DNA from: an uncultured Alcaligenaceae bacterium | GTDB taxonomy: Bacteria; Pseudomonadota; Gammaproteobacteria; Burkholderiales; Burkholderiaceae_B | Assembly (NCBI GenBank): GCA_937995985.1 | Contig: CALKIR010000034.1 | Location: forward strand, 1 to 41,313 | Direction of reading: 5' to 3' | Length of the DNA: 41,313 nucleotides | Shown here: positions 32,429 through 40,639 of the stretch, one piece after another | Layout: every line of letters starts with the position of its first letter | How positions within the stretch are numbered: the first letter of the stretch is position 1 | Notes under the pieces: generated by a model | What the model was told of the DNA's origin: nothing | The model's input: the letters and a program-made list of their open reading frames with translations, nothing else | Database searches by the model: none | Translations under genes and position numbers: made by a program

Positions 32429-33415
32429 ATGTTTAACATAAAAACCCCTCCATTGATGCTTACTCTTGCCACCATTGCCTTAACTGCTACGGTAGCCTTT
32501 GGCATTCAAAGCAAGGCTCAATCCACCCATACGACTGAGTCCACAGGCCCCCAATACAACGCTCCATATCAGGTATATGCTCAAAACCTGCAACCTGTCA
32601 CAGCCGCTTTATCCCCTGCCTCTCATGATAATCAGTCCTTTGCGCTTAAGTTAGCAGCACATGAATTGCATTCTCAAGTTGCCTATGTCTATGATGTAGA
32701 CACGGGTGAAACCCTCTATGAGAAAAACCATTATCTTGTACGCCCCATTGCCTCCATCACCAAATTAATGACCGCAATGGTTGTTTTAGATGCACAACAA
32801 GATCTCGATGAGCTCATTGAAATCACACGTGATGATATAGATACCCTCAAATATACCCGCTCTCGTCTTGCTATTGGCTCCAAGCTGAGCCGACGCGATT
32901 TGCTCTTACTGGCTTTAATGTCATCTGAAAACCGTGCTGCCAGCGCATTAGGACGAAACTACCCTGGAGGACTGCCCGCTTTTGTTCGTGCTATGAATGA
33001 AAAAGCCCAAGCATTAGGCATGCGTTACACCCTATTTGTAGAGCCTACAGGGTTATCTAGTGACAATCTATCTACAGCGCCTGATTTAGCAAAAATGCTT
33101 CAAGCCGCAGCAACGTATCCCCTTATTCAACAATTCTCTACTCATGAGTCGCATACCGTGAGCCCCAAACCCGGACAACAGCTACGCTATGTCAACACCA
33201 ATCGTCTTGTATCCAACAGCGATTGGCAGATACACGTATCAAAAACAGGCTTTATTAACGAAGCTGGACGGTGCCTTGTACTGCATACTCGCTTAGACAA
33301 CAGAAACGTGGCCATTGTGTTACTCAATGCCCAGGGGCGTTATTCTGGTATGGGGGATGCCAACCGTATCCGTCAAGCTTATCAAAAGCAGCCCGCTTTA
33401 CTTGCTGCCCGTTAA
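32429..33415 (+). CDS. pbpG: D-alanyl-D-alanine endopeptidase (PBP7/8 type)
   Basis: Periplasmic low-molecular-weight penicillin-binding protein that cuts peptidoglycan cross-bridges. About 328 residues from this ATG. The three active-site motifs are SITK (in RPIASITKLMTAM), SEN (in LMSSENRAASALG) and KTG (in VSKTGFINEAGRC). A signal peptide (LMLTLATIALTATVAFG) precedes them. A GTG at 32387 would lengthen the N-terminus by 14 residues; ATG is preferred because it gives a normal signal peptide and fits the promoter. The NRDE gene follows after 5 bp. Confidence 0.93.
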   Translation: MFNIKTPPLMLTLATIALTATVAFGIQSKAQSTHTTESTGPQYNAPYQVYAQNLQPVTAALSPASHDNQSFALKLAAHELHSQVAYVYDVDTGETLYEKNHYLVRPIASITKLMTAMVVLDAQQDLDELIEITRDDIDTLKYTRSRLAIGSKLSRRDLLLLALMSSENRAASALGRNYPGGLPAFVRAMNEKAQALGMRYTLFVEPTGLSSDNLSTAPDLAKMLQAAATYPLIQQFSTHESHTVSPKPGQQLRYVNTNRLVSNSDWQIHVSKTGFINEAGRCLVLHTRLDNRNVAIVLLNAQGRYSGMGDANRIRQAYQKQPALLAAR

Positions 33416-33420
33416 GCGTT

Positions 33421-34227
33421 ATGTGTATCGCTTACATAGACTTTGATCCGCACCGTCCCGCACCCCTTTATATCGCAGCCAATCGTGATGAGTTCCATCA
33501 ACGCCCGACCCAACCGATTCATCTTTGGCCCGATCATCCAGGTTTATTAGCTGGTCGAGACCTTGAGGCCGGAGGTACGTGGCTGGGTATTCATCTCCAT
33601 ACTCACCGCTTTGCCCTGGTAACCAATTATCGAGAGCCCAACCACCCCACTCCTCCCAATGCCATTAGTCGCGGACATCTAGTTCAAAACTTTCTTATTG
33701 GCACCCTAAAAGCTGCTGATTACTTAAAACATTTACAGCAACAAGCCCACCGCTATGCAGGCTTTAACCTAATTGTTGGAGATGATCTTATCTCTCCCCA
33801 TGCGACCCTATGGTATTACAGCAACCGCTCGCCTGAGCCTCCCCGATCACTAGCTGCAGGGCGCTATGTATTATCGAACCATCTATTAGATACTCCTTGG
33901 CCCAAAGCCAATAGACTCAAACAAAACATGATACAGGCGCTCCAGGCTCCCACAATGACCCAGCAATTAGAAAATAGCTTAAAAGCATTAAACGATCGGA
34001 GGCAAGCTTCTGTACACTGCCTGCCTCACACAGGATTGAGCTTAGACAGAGAGCAATTGCTTAGCAGCATTTTTATTGTGAGTCCTGACTACGGCACACG
34101 ATGCTCAACAGTACTCATCATGTCAGCTCAAAATAAGGGCCTATTAAGTGAACAAAGCTATACTGCACAGGGACATCCTACAGACCGCATTGACTGGCCC
34201 TTACAATTTAGCCTAAATAATGGATAA
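33421..34227 (+). CDS. NRDE (TANGO2-like) family protein
   Basis: 268 residues. The N-terminal MCIAYIDFDP leaves Cys2 as a possible N-terminal nucleophile after Met removal, as proposed for this family. The name-giving motif is AANRDEFHQRPT, followed by LLAGRDLEAGGTWLGI and FALVTNYREP. Eukaryotic TANGO2 has been linked to heme and lipid handling; the bacterial role is unclear. ATG at 33421 is used because the earlier start overlaps pbpG and adds no family sequence. It is 5 bp from pbpG, so they are probably co-transcribed. Confidence 0.9.
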   Translation: MCIAYIDFDPHRPAPLYIAANRDEFHQRPTQPIHLWPDHPGLLAGRDLEAGGTWLGIHLHTHRFALVTNYREPNHPTPPNAISRGHLVQNFLIGTLKAADYLKHLQQQAHRYAGFNLIVGDDLISPHATLWYYSNRSPEPPRSLAAGRYVLSNHLLDTPWPKANRLKQNMIQALQAPTMTQQLENSLKALNDRRQASVHCLPHTGLSLDREQLLSSIFIVSPDYGTRCSTVLIMSAQNKGLLSEQSYTAQGHPTDRIDWPLQFSLNNG

Positions 34228-34301
34228 TCTATAGTGCGGTACCAATGCACTTTTTTCTTATTGCTAAAATAGTAGGCATTATTTTTCAGGAAAATCAGAC
34301 C

Positions 34302-34841
34302 ATGTATGTGTTTTCCCAAATTCGACGGGCACCTTGGTGGACTCAAGCAGCCATTTGTTTTTGTTTGGCTACGTTTAGCATTCCCATATTAGCAGCACAG
34401 CCTTCTTCATCATCCGCCCTGGGACTGCAACTAGGGCAAATCGAACATCGTGATGCCCCGGCTGCACAACCCCAAGAAATAGAACAGCAACTTCCTGCCC
34501 TACAATACTATCAAGGCATCCCTTACATTACTGGCGGCATTGGAAGCGATGAGGCTAATATTTTTAAGCAACAGCGCAGCCAATTCCCCCTAAGTCTTAA
34601 TTTTGGTCAGACTATTGGTGCACGCACCGCATTTGTGGCAGATGTACAAATAGTTATTCGAGACGCCCACCAACACACCATTTTTAATATTAATAGTGAG
34701 GGGCCCTATTGTCTTATTGACCTTGAGCCGGGGCAATACGAATTGCATGCTACCTATATGGGTCATACTGAATCAAGGGCAGTGACCATTCAAGCAGGCA
34801 CGCCCACTGAAATTAATATACGCTGGCCAGAACACCTGTAA
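34302..34841 (+). CDS. Exported protein with carboxypeptidase-regulatory-like beta-sandwich
   Basis: About 179 residues with a signal peptide (AAICFCLATFSIPILA, cleavage near LAA-QPSSSS). The mature part has YITGGIGSDEANIFKQQ, then SLNFGQ, then a small beta-sandwich with VQIVIRDAHQHTIFN, GPYCLIDLEPGQYELHATY and a terminal VTIQAGTPTEINIRW. This layout recurs in uncharacterised exported proteins of Burkholderiales annotated as carboxypeptidase regulatory-like. ATG at 34302, preceded by AGGA, is preferred over 34245 because it gives a regular signal peptide. No catalytic residues are apparent; function unknown. Confidence 0.75.
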   Translation: MYVFSQIRRAPWWTQAAICFCLATFSIPILAAQPSSSSALGLQLGQIEHRDAPAAQPQEIEQQLPALQYYQGIPYITGGIGSDEANIFKQQRSQFPLSLNFGQTIGARTAFVADVQIVIRDAHQHTIFNINSEGPYCLIDLEPGQYELHATYMGHTESRAVTIQAGTPTEINIRWPEHL

Positions 34842-34889
34842 TGAACTGCTTGACCCCAAACTGAAATTATTTAACCCAATGGTACAACT

Positions 34890-35543
34890 ATGGCACAGTA
34901 CGCTGTAATTGGCTTAGGCCGTTTTGGTGGCTCAACCGCCCAAGAGCTCATGAAGATGAATCACTCAGTCTTGGGTATTGATAGCGATCCCAAGCTAGTA
35001 GTTCATTTTGCTGATCAACTGTCTCGAGCCGCAGTCGCTGATGCCAGTGACAAAGAGGCCCTTCAAGAGCTTGGGATCAGCCACTTTGATGGAGTGCTCG
35101 TAGCTATAGGGCAAAATTTTGAGGCCTGTTTAGTATGTGTGGTCCATCTAAAAAGCCTAGGGGTTAATAATATATGGGTTAAAGCACAATCCCGCGCCCA
35201 ACATATTATCCTCAATAAAATAGGAGTGAGTCGTATTATTCACCCCGAAGAGGAAATGGGCATACGCACTGCCCAATTTCTTAGCTATCCTATGATCAAT
35301 GACTATATTTCATTGGGCAGTGGAGATTTTATTGTAGAAATTACAGCAAGCGCGCAATACGATGGCCAAACTTTAAGCTCATGGCTGGATCAAAAAAAAG
35401 AACGCGTTGAGGTGTTATTAGTAAAACGCAAAACTCAAGTAACAATGAGTCCTGACGCGGACTATATATTACAAACTGGGGACATTGTAGTGATATTTGG
35501 GCACTTACAAGATCTACGCAACGTAGCCCCAAAATTGCGCTAA
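34890..35543 (+). CDS. ktrA: Potassium uptake regulatory subunit KtrA (TrkA family)
   Basis: Cytoplasmic RCK protein of 217 residues that forms the gating ring of a Ktr potassium channel. The Rossmann start MAQYAVIGLGRFGGSTAQEL has the GxGxxG nucleotide-binding motif and acidic GIDSD at the end of strand 2. RCK-N (about 1-125) is followed by a RCK-C domain (about 135-217) ending DIVVIFGHLQDL. One RCK unit per chain points to KtrA or KtrC rather than the duplicated TrkA. It is 10 bp before the membrane subunit, one operon. Nucleotide binding (ATP, ADP, NADH) controls the channel in the family. Confidence 0.93.
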   Translation: MAQYAVIGLGRFGGSTAQELMKMNHSVLGIDSDPKLVVHFADQLSRAAVADASDKEALQELGISHFDGVLVAIGQNFEACLVCVVHLKSLGVNNIWVKAQSRAQHIILNKIGVSRIIHPEEEMGIRTAQFLSYPMINDYISLGSGDFIVEITASAQYDGQTLSSWLDQKKERVEVLLVKRKTQVTMSPDADYILQTGDIVVIFGHLQDLRNVAPKLR

Positions 35544-35553
35544 CAGAGGCCCC

Positions 35554-36915
35554 ATGAACAGACTACGCCGCGTTATTGTGACAAGGGGGAGTAAACGCAG
35601 ACAACAGGTTATTGCCAGTCCCCCCAAGATCCTTGCGATGGGCTTTATTGCGCTGATCCTGATTGGCACTGCCTTATTAAAACTCCCTTTTGTCACCCGC
35701 ACCCCTATTACTTGGTTTGAAGCCTTATTTGCTGCCACCTCAGCCGTAACCGTAACAGGTTTGAGCATTTTTGACGTCTCTAACACGCTAACCTTCTGGG
35801 GTAAATTAATAGTGATTATCTTGGTGCAGATAGGGGGCTTGGGCTTTGTCACCTTTGCCATTCTTGCAGCAAGCACTTTGGGGAAACGCATCACCCTAGG
35901 ACAACAAGCATTGGCCATGGAGGCCTTTAATCAAACCAATGTAAATGAGCTGCACAGCACAGCTGTGTCTGTTATTAAATATACCCTAGGCATCCAATTC
36001 ATTGCCTTTATTTGCTTGGGCTTGTGGTGGGTGGGACTCGGCGCCTCACTATTTGATGCTTTTTTCAGAGCTCTGTTCCACGTCTCGATGTCATTTAATA
36101 ATGCTGGCTTTATGCTCTATGCCGCAGACAGCAGCATTTTTCATCGTGATCTAGTCACCGTGCTTATTACCACTTTCAGCATTATTATCGGTGGGATTGG
36201 TTTTCCTGTGCTGCAGGACCTCATTCATAAGCGCCGCTGGTCACGTTTTAGTGTTTACAGCAAGGCCGTTATTATTGCGACCATTTGGCTAAATATCATT
36301 GGTTTTGTCATTATTTGGGCAGTCGAATCAAGTAATCCATTAACCATTCAAGCATACTCCTGGTGGCAACAGGCACTGGCCTCCTGGACCCAAACTATTT
36401 CGAGTCGCACCGCTGGCTTTGAAGCCATGAACCCCGAAGATATGCGTAATGCAAGTATCATTTTAATTATTGTTTATATGCTAATTGGGGGCGGCTCTTT
36501 TAGCACGGCCAGTGGTATTAAAATTAATACCCTGATCGTTTTATTTATGGCTGTTCGCGCATACCTCCGCCAACAAGCTGATGTAGTGTTAATGTATCGC
36601 ACTATTTCACCAAGTACCGTACAAAAAGCACTGGCCTTAGTCTTTGTCACTTTAGTCTGGGTGTTATTAGGGATATTTTTAATTTCTATTTTTGATGAGC
36701 TGCCTTTTAGGAGTGTGTTTTTTGAGGTGGTATCGGCCATTAGCACCACAGGGATGGGCGATGGCATCACTTCAAAGCTCTCTGTACCCAGTCAAATAGT
36801 GATTTTAATTTATATGTACTTAGGGCGATTAGGCCCACTTACTTTGGTCTATGTACTGGCTACACGCAAAGGCTCTCGAGTGAGCTACCCAGAAACACAT
36901 TTTCAGGTTGGATAA
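35554..36915 (+). CDS. ktrB: Potassium uptake membrane subunit KtrB (TrkH/HKT family)
   Basis: Membrane channel subunit of 453 residues with four M1-P-M2 repeats. The four selectivity-filter segments are visible in order: TSAVTVTGLSIFD, SFNNAGFMLYA, SRTAGFEAMN and STTGMGDGITS, each with the conserved Gly. A positively charged N-terminus (NRLRRVIVTRGSKRRQ) is cytoplasmic. With KtrA it forms a K+ (often Na+-linked) uptake system. It lies 10 bp after ktrA. Length and motif set fit KtrB better than TrkH. Confidence 0.95.
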   Translation: MNRLRRVIVTRGSKRRQQVIASPPKILAMGFIALILIGTALLKLPFVTRTPITWFEALFAATSAVTVTGLSIFDVSNTLTFWGKLIVIILVQIGGLGFVTFAILAASTLGKRITLGQQALAMEAFNQTNVNELHSTAVSVIKYTLGIQFIAFICLGLWWVGLGASLFDAFFRALFHVSMSFNNAGFMLYAADSSIFHRDLVTVLITTFSIIIGGIGFPVLQDLIHKRRWSRFSVYSKAVIIATIWLNIIGFVIIWAVESSNPLTIQAYSWWQQALASWTQTISSRTAGFEAMNPEDMRNASIILIIVYMLIGGGSFSTASGIKINTLIVLFMAVRAYLRQQADVVLMYRTISPSTVQKALALVFVTLVWVLLGIFLISIFDELPFRSVFFEVVSAISTTGMGDGITSKLSVPSQIVILIYMYLGRLGPLTLVYVLATRKGSRVSYPETHFQVG

Positions 36916-36933
36916 TAGTCACTAAGGAATACC

Positions 36934-37629
36934 ATGTCAGCAATAATTTTTGATACTGAAACTACAGGCAACGAAGTCGCTGAAATTATCGAAGCAGCCT
37001 GGCTACAAGTAAAGAATCCATATACTTTAGACATTGTTGATGAGTATTGTGAGCGCTTCAAACCAACACAACCAATCAGTCTCGGCGCGCTCTCTACCCA
37101 CCATATTTTGGATGAAGAGCTTCAAAACTGCCCTCCCTCTCGTTCTTTTGCACTCCCACAAGATGTTCAATATATTATTGGCCACAACATAGACTATGAC
37201 TGGGAGGTGAGCGGACGCCCAGCGGTAAAGCGCATTTGCACCTTGGCCATTGCCCGTCATCTATTACCTAATCTAGACAGCCACAGCCAATCTGCCTTGG
37301 TGTACTATTTTGATCGTAAAAAAGCACGGCAACGCCTACAGTCTGCGCACTCAGCCTTAGCAGATGTGCACAACTGCCGATATAATTTAATTGCCCTTAT
37401 GGATTGCTTACAAGAGCAGGGCCGCACCGTGCCCCAAACCTGGGAGGAGCTCTGGCAACTATCAGAACAAGCACGCATACCTAGCATCATGCCCTTCGGA
37501 AAACATCGTGGCCAGCCCATAGCAACATTGCCTAGAGATTACCAGGATTGGCTATTACGACAACACGGCCTGGATCCTTATGTCAAGCAAGCCATTTTGC
37601 AACTGCGCCAAAGCGCTGGCCCACTCTAA
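36934..37629 (+). CDS. DEDDh 3'-5' exonuclease with C-terminal DUF3820 domain
   Basis: 231 residues. The N-terminal exonuclease fold has motif I FDTETTGNEVAEIIEAA, motif II GHNIDYDWE, and motif III HSALADVHN (His-x4-Asp), so all DEDDh catalytic residues are present. The C-terminal part (about 180-231) is DUF3820: MPFGKHRGQPIATLPRDYQDWLL, a short module also found next to other nucleases. The substrate may be DNA or RNA ends. It follows ktrB by 18 bp with an AAGGAA ribosome binding site, possibly on the same transcript though functionally unrelated. Confidence 0.88.
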   Translation: MSAIIFDTETTGNEVAEIIEAAWLQVKNPYTLDIVDEYCERFKPTQPISLGALSTHHILDEELQNCPPSRSFALPQDVQYIIGHNIDYDWEVSGRPAVKRICTLAIARHLLPNLDSHSQSALVYYFDRKKARQRLQSAHSALADVHNCRYNLIALMDCLQEQGRTVPQTWEELWQLSEQARIPSIMPFGKHRGQPIATLPRDYQDWLLRQHGLDPYVKQAILQLRQSAGPL

Positions 37630-37635
37630 GCAAGC

Positions 37636-37661
37636 GCTGCCCAAGACACATCTCGGGCAGC
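37636..37661. terminator. Hairpin between convergent exonuclease and DUF445 genes
   Basis: GCTGCCC / GGGCAGC, 7 bp with a 12-nt loop, in the 38-bp gap between stop codons. There is no T-run, so termination is probable by position only. Confidence 0.45.
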
Positions 37662-37667
37662 CAAAAT

Positions 37668-38969
37668 TTATATAAAATAATTGATGGAATGAATAATCAC
37701 TCCAACAAGCCCTCCCACCAGCGTGCCATTAATTCGAATAAACTGTAAATCCTTACCAATACTGTTTTCTAAGGTATCAACCCATTCTTGATCACTCCAG
37801 GCCAAGACCCTTGCCTCTATAAACTGTGCAGCAGGTTCACGGAAGCGATCAATTAGTCTCGGCACAAAGAGATTAATTTTTTCTGTCAGGAACTCTTGTA
37901 AAGCGGGATCTTGGGTCAATTGCTGCCCCACTGATTGAAGGGCGAATTGCAGCTGTATGCCAATACGTGCATGAGCCCCCAAACTGAGATCATGCTCTAC
38001 CCAATCCAGCATTTCCTTCCAAATTGTAGTCCAGTATTGTTGTAACACTGGATTATTTAATAATCGGCGCTGAATGAGCTGCAACTCTTTTTTATATTGT
38101 GCATCATGCTGCAAACGGGTAATCCAGCCTGTGATTAAGGCACTATAGCGGCGCCGCATAGGATGGCGTGGATCAGCTGAAATTGCATCAATCTCTTGTG
38201 CAAGCATATTAACCAGCCGCGCAGTTCCCCACTCTCCTGCATAAGCACTTAAACGCTTTAAATATAATGACTGCTCTAGTTCTCGACTGAGCATTAAGGC
38301 AATTTGTCTTTTGACATTGGGGTTTTTGATCCATCGCGCTATGTGTCGCAGCACTAAATCGAGCACCTGCTGATGTCGACCATTTTCTGTAAGCAAAAGA
38401 AAAAACTGCGCAATCAAGTCTGAAGCATCAGCATGACGCAAACGCCGTGTTAGACGCTGCTTAATCAAGCGGCTCACTCGCTCATCCCGCCATACCCCAA
38501 TCCATTGCTGCAAGGCCGTTGAGAGCAGCAGCGCCACCCGTTGTGCATTGTCCTGGCGCTCTAACCACCCTCCTAAACGGGCAACTAATTGCGCCTGCTG
38601 CAATCGCTTCATCAACTGCTCATTGGTAAGAAAATGAGTACTGATAAAACGCCCCAAATGTTTACCCAATTGGGCCTTTTTGCGCGGCACAATAGCAGTA
38701 TGAGGAATAGGAATGCCTAGTGGGTGCCTAAAAATAGCCGTTACAGCAAACCAATCCGCAAAAGCGCCCACCATAGCTGCCTCAGAAAAGGCATTAACAA
38801 ATCCCCAGCCGCCCTGCAGATCTGTAAAAGACCGTGTTAAAACATAAATCAGAGCAACAACAATTAATAGCAACAAAGCCATCGCCTTGCTGCGTTTTAA
38901 TGGAGTTGAGAAAATCCTACCTAACAAAGCAGCACCGCACTTATCAATATAGTTTTTTCGCATCTTCAT
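37668..38969 (-). CDS. DUF445 family membrane protein (YjiN-like)
   Basis: 433 residues. An N-terminal membrane helix (MALLLLIVVALIYVLTRSF) is followed by the DUF445 signature AAMVGAFADWFAVTAIFRHP and IPHTAIVPRKKAQLGKHLGRFI. A long helical, probably periplasmic or cytoplasmic coiled region follows, and the C-terminus ends with another hydrophobic stretch, TLVGGLVGVIIHSINYFI. Members occur across bacteria and their function is unknown, with links proposed to the cell envelope. The gene stands alone between convergent exonuclease and a tRNA. Confidence 0.9.
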   Translation of the reverse strand: MKMRKNYIDKCGAALLGRIFSTPLKRSKAMALLLLIVVALIYVLTRSFTDLQGGWGFVNAFSEAAMVGAFADWFAVTAIFRHPLGIPIPHTAIVPRKKAQLGKHLGRFISTHFLTNEQLMKRLQQAQLVARLGGWLERQDNAQRVALLLSTALQQWIGVWRDERVSRLIKQRLTRRLRHADASDLIAQFFLLLTENGRHQQVLDLVLRHIARWIKNPNVKRQIALMLSRELEQSLYLKRLSAYAGEWGTARLVNMLAQEIDAISADPRHPMRRRYSALITGWITRLQHDAQYKKELQLIQRRLLNNPVLQQYWTTIWKEMLDWVEHDLSLGAHARIGIQLQFALQSVGQQLTQDPALQEFLTEKINLFVPRLIDRFREPAAQFIEARVLAWSDQEWVDTLENSIGKDLQFIRINGTLVGGLVGVIIHSINYFI

Positions 38970-39054
38970 CCTACATTGTATAAAAAGCGGCAGAAAACAC
39001 CATCATATCCTACTAAGCATTTAGATATGGGACCACAAGTCAGAACAAATGGAT

Positions 39055-39093
39055 AATAAAAAAGGCCTTACAGAGACACTCTGTAAGGCCTTT
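39055..39093 (-). terminator. Intrinsic terminator of tRNA-Pro
   Basis: Perfect 15-bp inverted repeat AAAGGCCTTACAGAG / CTCTGTAAGGCCTTT (39061-39093) with a 3-nt loop, followed by T's on the minus strand, 7 bp past the tRNA 3' end. Confidence 0.93.
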
Positions 39094-39100
39094 AGGAATT

Positions 39101-39179
<79 letters not shown>

Positions 39180-39186
39180 AAAAATA

Positions 39187-39216
39187 ACTATAACATAAAG
39201 TTAACTGTAATGTCTA
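39187..39216 (-). promoter_or_regulatory. Promoter of tRNA-Pro
   Basis: Minus strand TAGACA (39211-39216) and TATAGT (39187-39192), each 5 of 6 to consensus, with an 18-bp spacer. The start would be only a few nt before the tRNA 5' end. Confidence 0.65.
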
Positions 39217-39394
39217 GTCCATAAGCAAAAGTGTTGGTGTTTTACACTGTTTGCTAATCTCTTTTAATAAACTGCAAGAGCACCGCTAAACAATAAGCTT
39301 TAGATGATACCAAAAAATATAAATTTGTCAAATCACTAGTTTAGCCTGGACAGATGGGTCACCGCAGCTGAATTGAGTTCAATATATCAAGAAG

Positions 39395-39424
39395 ATAAAA
39401 AAGAAGAGCATCGCTGCTCTTCTT
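39395..39424 (-). terminator. Intrinsic terminator of the nuclease gene
   Basis: AAGAAGAGCA / TGCTCTTCTT with TCGC loop (39401-39424), followed by T's on the minus strand, 10 bp past the stop codon. Confidence 0.9.
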
Positions 39425-39434
39425 AGATTAAAAA

Positions 39435-40529
39435 TTAATTAGTAAATGTTGGGTCATTTAAAAGACTGGGGTCTAATAGATGGAGTCCTGTGCGACGCAC
39501 AAATTCTGCATAAGAAATAGGAGCTCCTGCGCGTGCCTGCGCACTATTTTCATGCCAATGGACCCAAGCTTTGCCTGTGGTTTCATCATACACCACTTTA
39601 AATAAATAGCTGGGGATAGCTACTTTACGGGCACCAATAGTTGGTGGGTTATCACTATAGACTGGACCTGTGAAAACATACACATCCCCTGCAGCACGCA
39701 TGATATATTTTCTTGTGTCTTGTTCAATTTTATTCCATGCCCCACGATTATGAGTTGAGTCTTGAGGCACTATATTAGCGAGGCTAAAACTTTGGGCCAT
39801 GGCTTCGGCATTATGCATGTCACCGGCGGGAGCCATATGCCCCCTATCGTAGCCTGAGCCTCTATAGTCTTCCAAGCTGGCTCGTTCAGCACGTGGCAGT
39901 CTAGCCTCTTCATAAAACCGGTCATTGCGCTTGATGTTTTGTGCTTGTTGTAGCATTTGTCGGTTTAGTCGCTGAGCAACAAACACCGGGGTTTTATTTT
40001 GACCGCTATGCAATATAGCAAAGGGCGTAAAACATAGTTCTCGCAGCGCATCCTGTGCAGGCACAATAGGATAATGATGCTTAGGAAAAAAATGGGGGCA
40101 TTGATTAAACTGGGTTTGTACATAGTGCCCCGAGGCTGCAACTGATGCACTGCCCGCTACTTGCCCTGTATGCTGGGTGTCAAACGCTGCTAAACTGCGC
40201 TCTTGGTCTAGCCAAGCCAGCACATTTTCTATGCCTACCCATCGCACGAGCCTTAAGCCCGCATCACGCAAAGAAAAATCACCAAGCTGAATACTTGGTA
40301 GCGACCACTCCCCACTGCTAATCTGTGGCAGTTCTATTTTAGAGAGCTCTAAATGCTGTAAGTATTGTTGCGGATTGCTAAAAAGCTGCGGATGTAATGC
40401 CCAGCTTGTAGCGGCAAAAGAAACCGCAGCAGAAAGCACTACGGTTTTCAAAAAACGTTTTACTTTGCCCTGCGAGGCTTTACGTTTAAATTTACGACGC
40501 TTGTTATTACTTCTAAAAATCCCAATCAT
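39435..40529 (-). CDS. Membrane-anchored DNA/RNA non-specific endonuclease (NUC1 family)
   Basis: 364 residues. A very basic N-terminus (NNKRRKFKRKASQGKVKRFLK) precedes one hydrophobic segment (TVVLSAAVSFAATSWAL), likely a signal anchor or signal peptide. A spacer of about 100 residues leads to a beta-beta-alpha-Me nuclease domain: YDRGHMAPAGDM with the catalytic His, then NIVPQDSTHNRGAWNKIEQ with the metal-binding Asn, then VYVFTGPVY. The enzyme should cut DNA and RNA outside the cytoplasm. No immunity gene or secretion-system gene is adjacent, so a nutrient or extracellular DNA role is as likely as a toxin. It is transcribed alone. Confidence 0.92.
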   Translation of the reverse strand: MIGIFRSNNKRRKFKRKASQGKVKRFLKTVVLSAAVSFAATSWALHPQLFSNPQQYLQHLELSKIELPQISSGEWSLPSIQLGDFSLRDAGLRLVRWVGIENVLAWLDQERSLAAFDTQHTGQVAGSASVAASGHYVQTQFNQCPHFFPKHHYPIVPAQDALRELCFTPFAILHSGQNKTPVFVAQRLNRQMLQQAQNIKRNDRFYEEARLPRAERASLEDYRGSGYDRGHMAPAGDMHNAEAMAQSFSLANIVPQDSTHNRGAWNKIEQDTRKYIMRAAGDVYVFTGPVYSDNPPTIGARKVAIPSYLFKVVYDETTGKAWVHWHENSAQARAGAPISYAEFVRRTGLHLLDPSLLNDPTFTN

Positions 40530-40574
40530 AGTGGGATTATAACTTCATAGAGAAAAATTGATCCTATTTCAACT

Positions 40575-40606
40575 AAAAAAAACGCCCGTTAAGAAAACGG
40601 GCGTTG
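40575..40606 (-). terminator. Intrinsic terminator of flagellin
   Basis: AACGCCCGTT / AACGGGCGTT (40582-40606) with a 5-nt loop, followed by a run of seven T's on the minus strand, 34 bp past the flagellin stop. Confidence 0.92.
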
Positions 40607-40639
40607 CTCCATAAGCTTTTTATGCCTGGTAAGCAGAGA

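Noticed and set aside
33271..33420. N-terminal extension of the NRDE protein
   Set aside because: It overlaps the end of pbpG in another frame, adds a low-quality Cys-rich sequence, and would hide the conserved Cys2 start MCIAY.
39435..40529. Contact-dependent toxin system
   Set aside because: No immunity gene, no secretion-system motif (Rhs, VgrG, PAAR, filamentous hemagglutinin) in or beside the nuclease gene.
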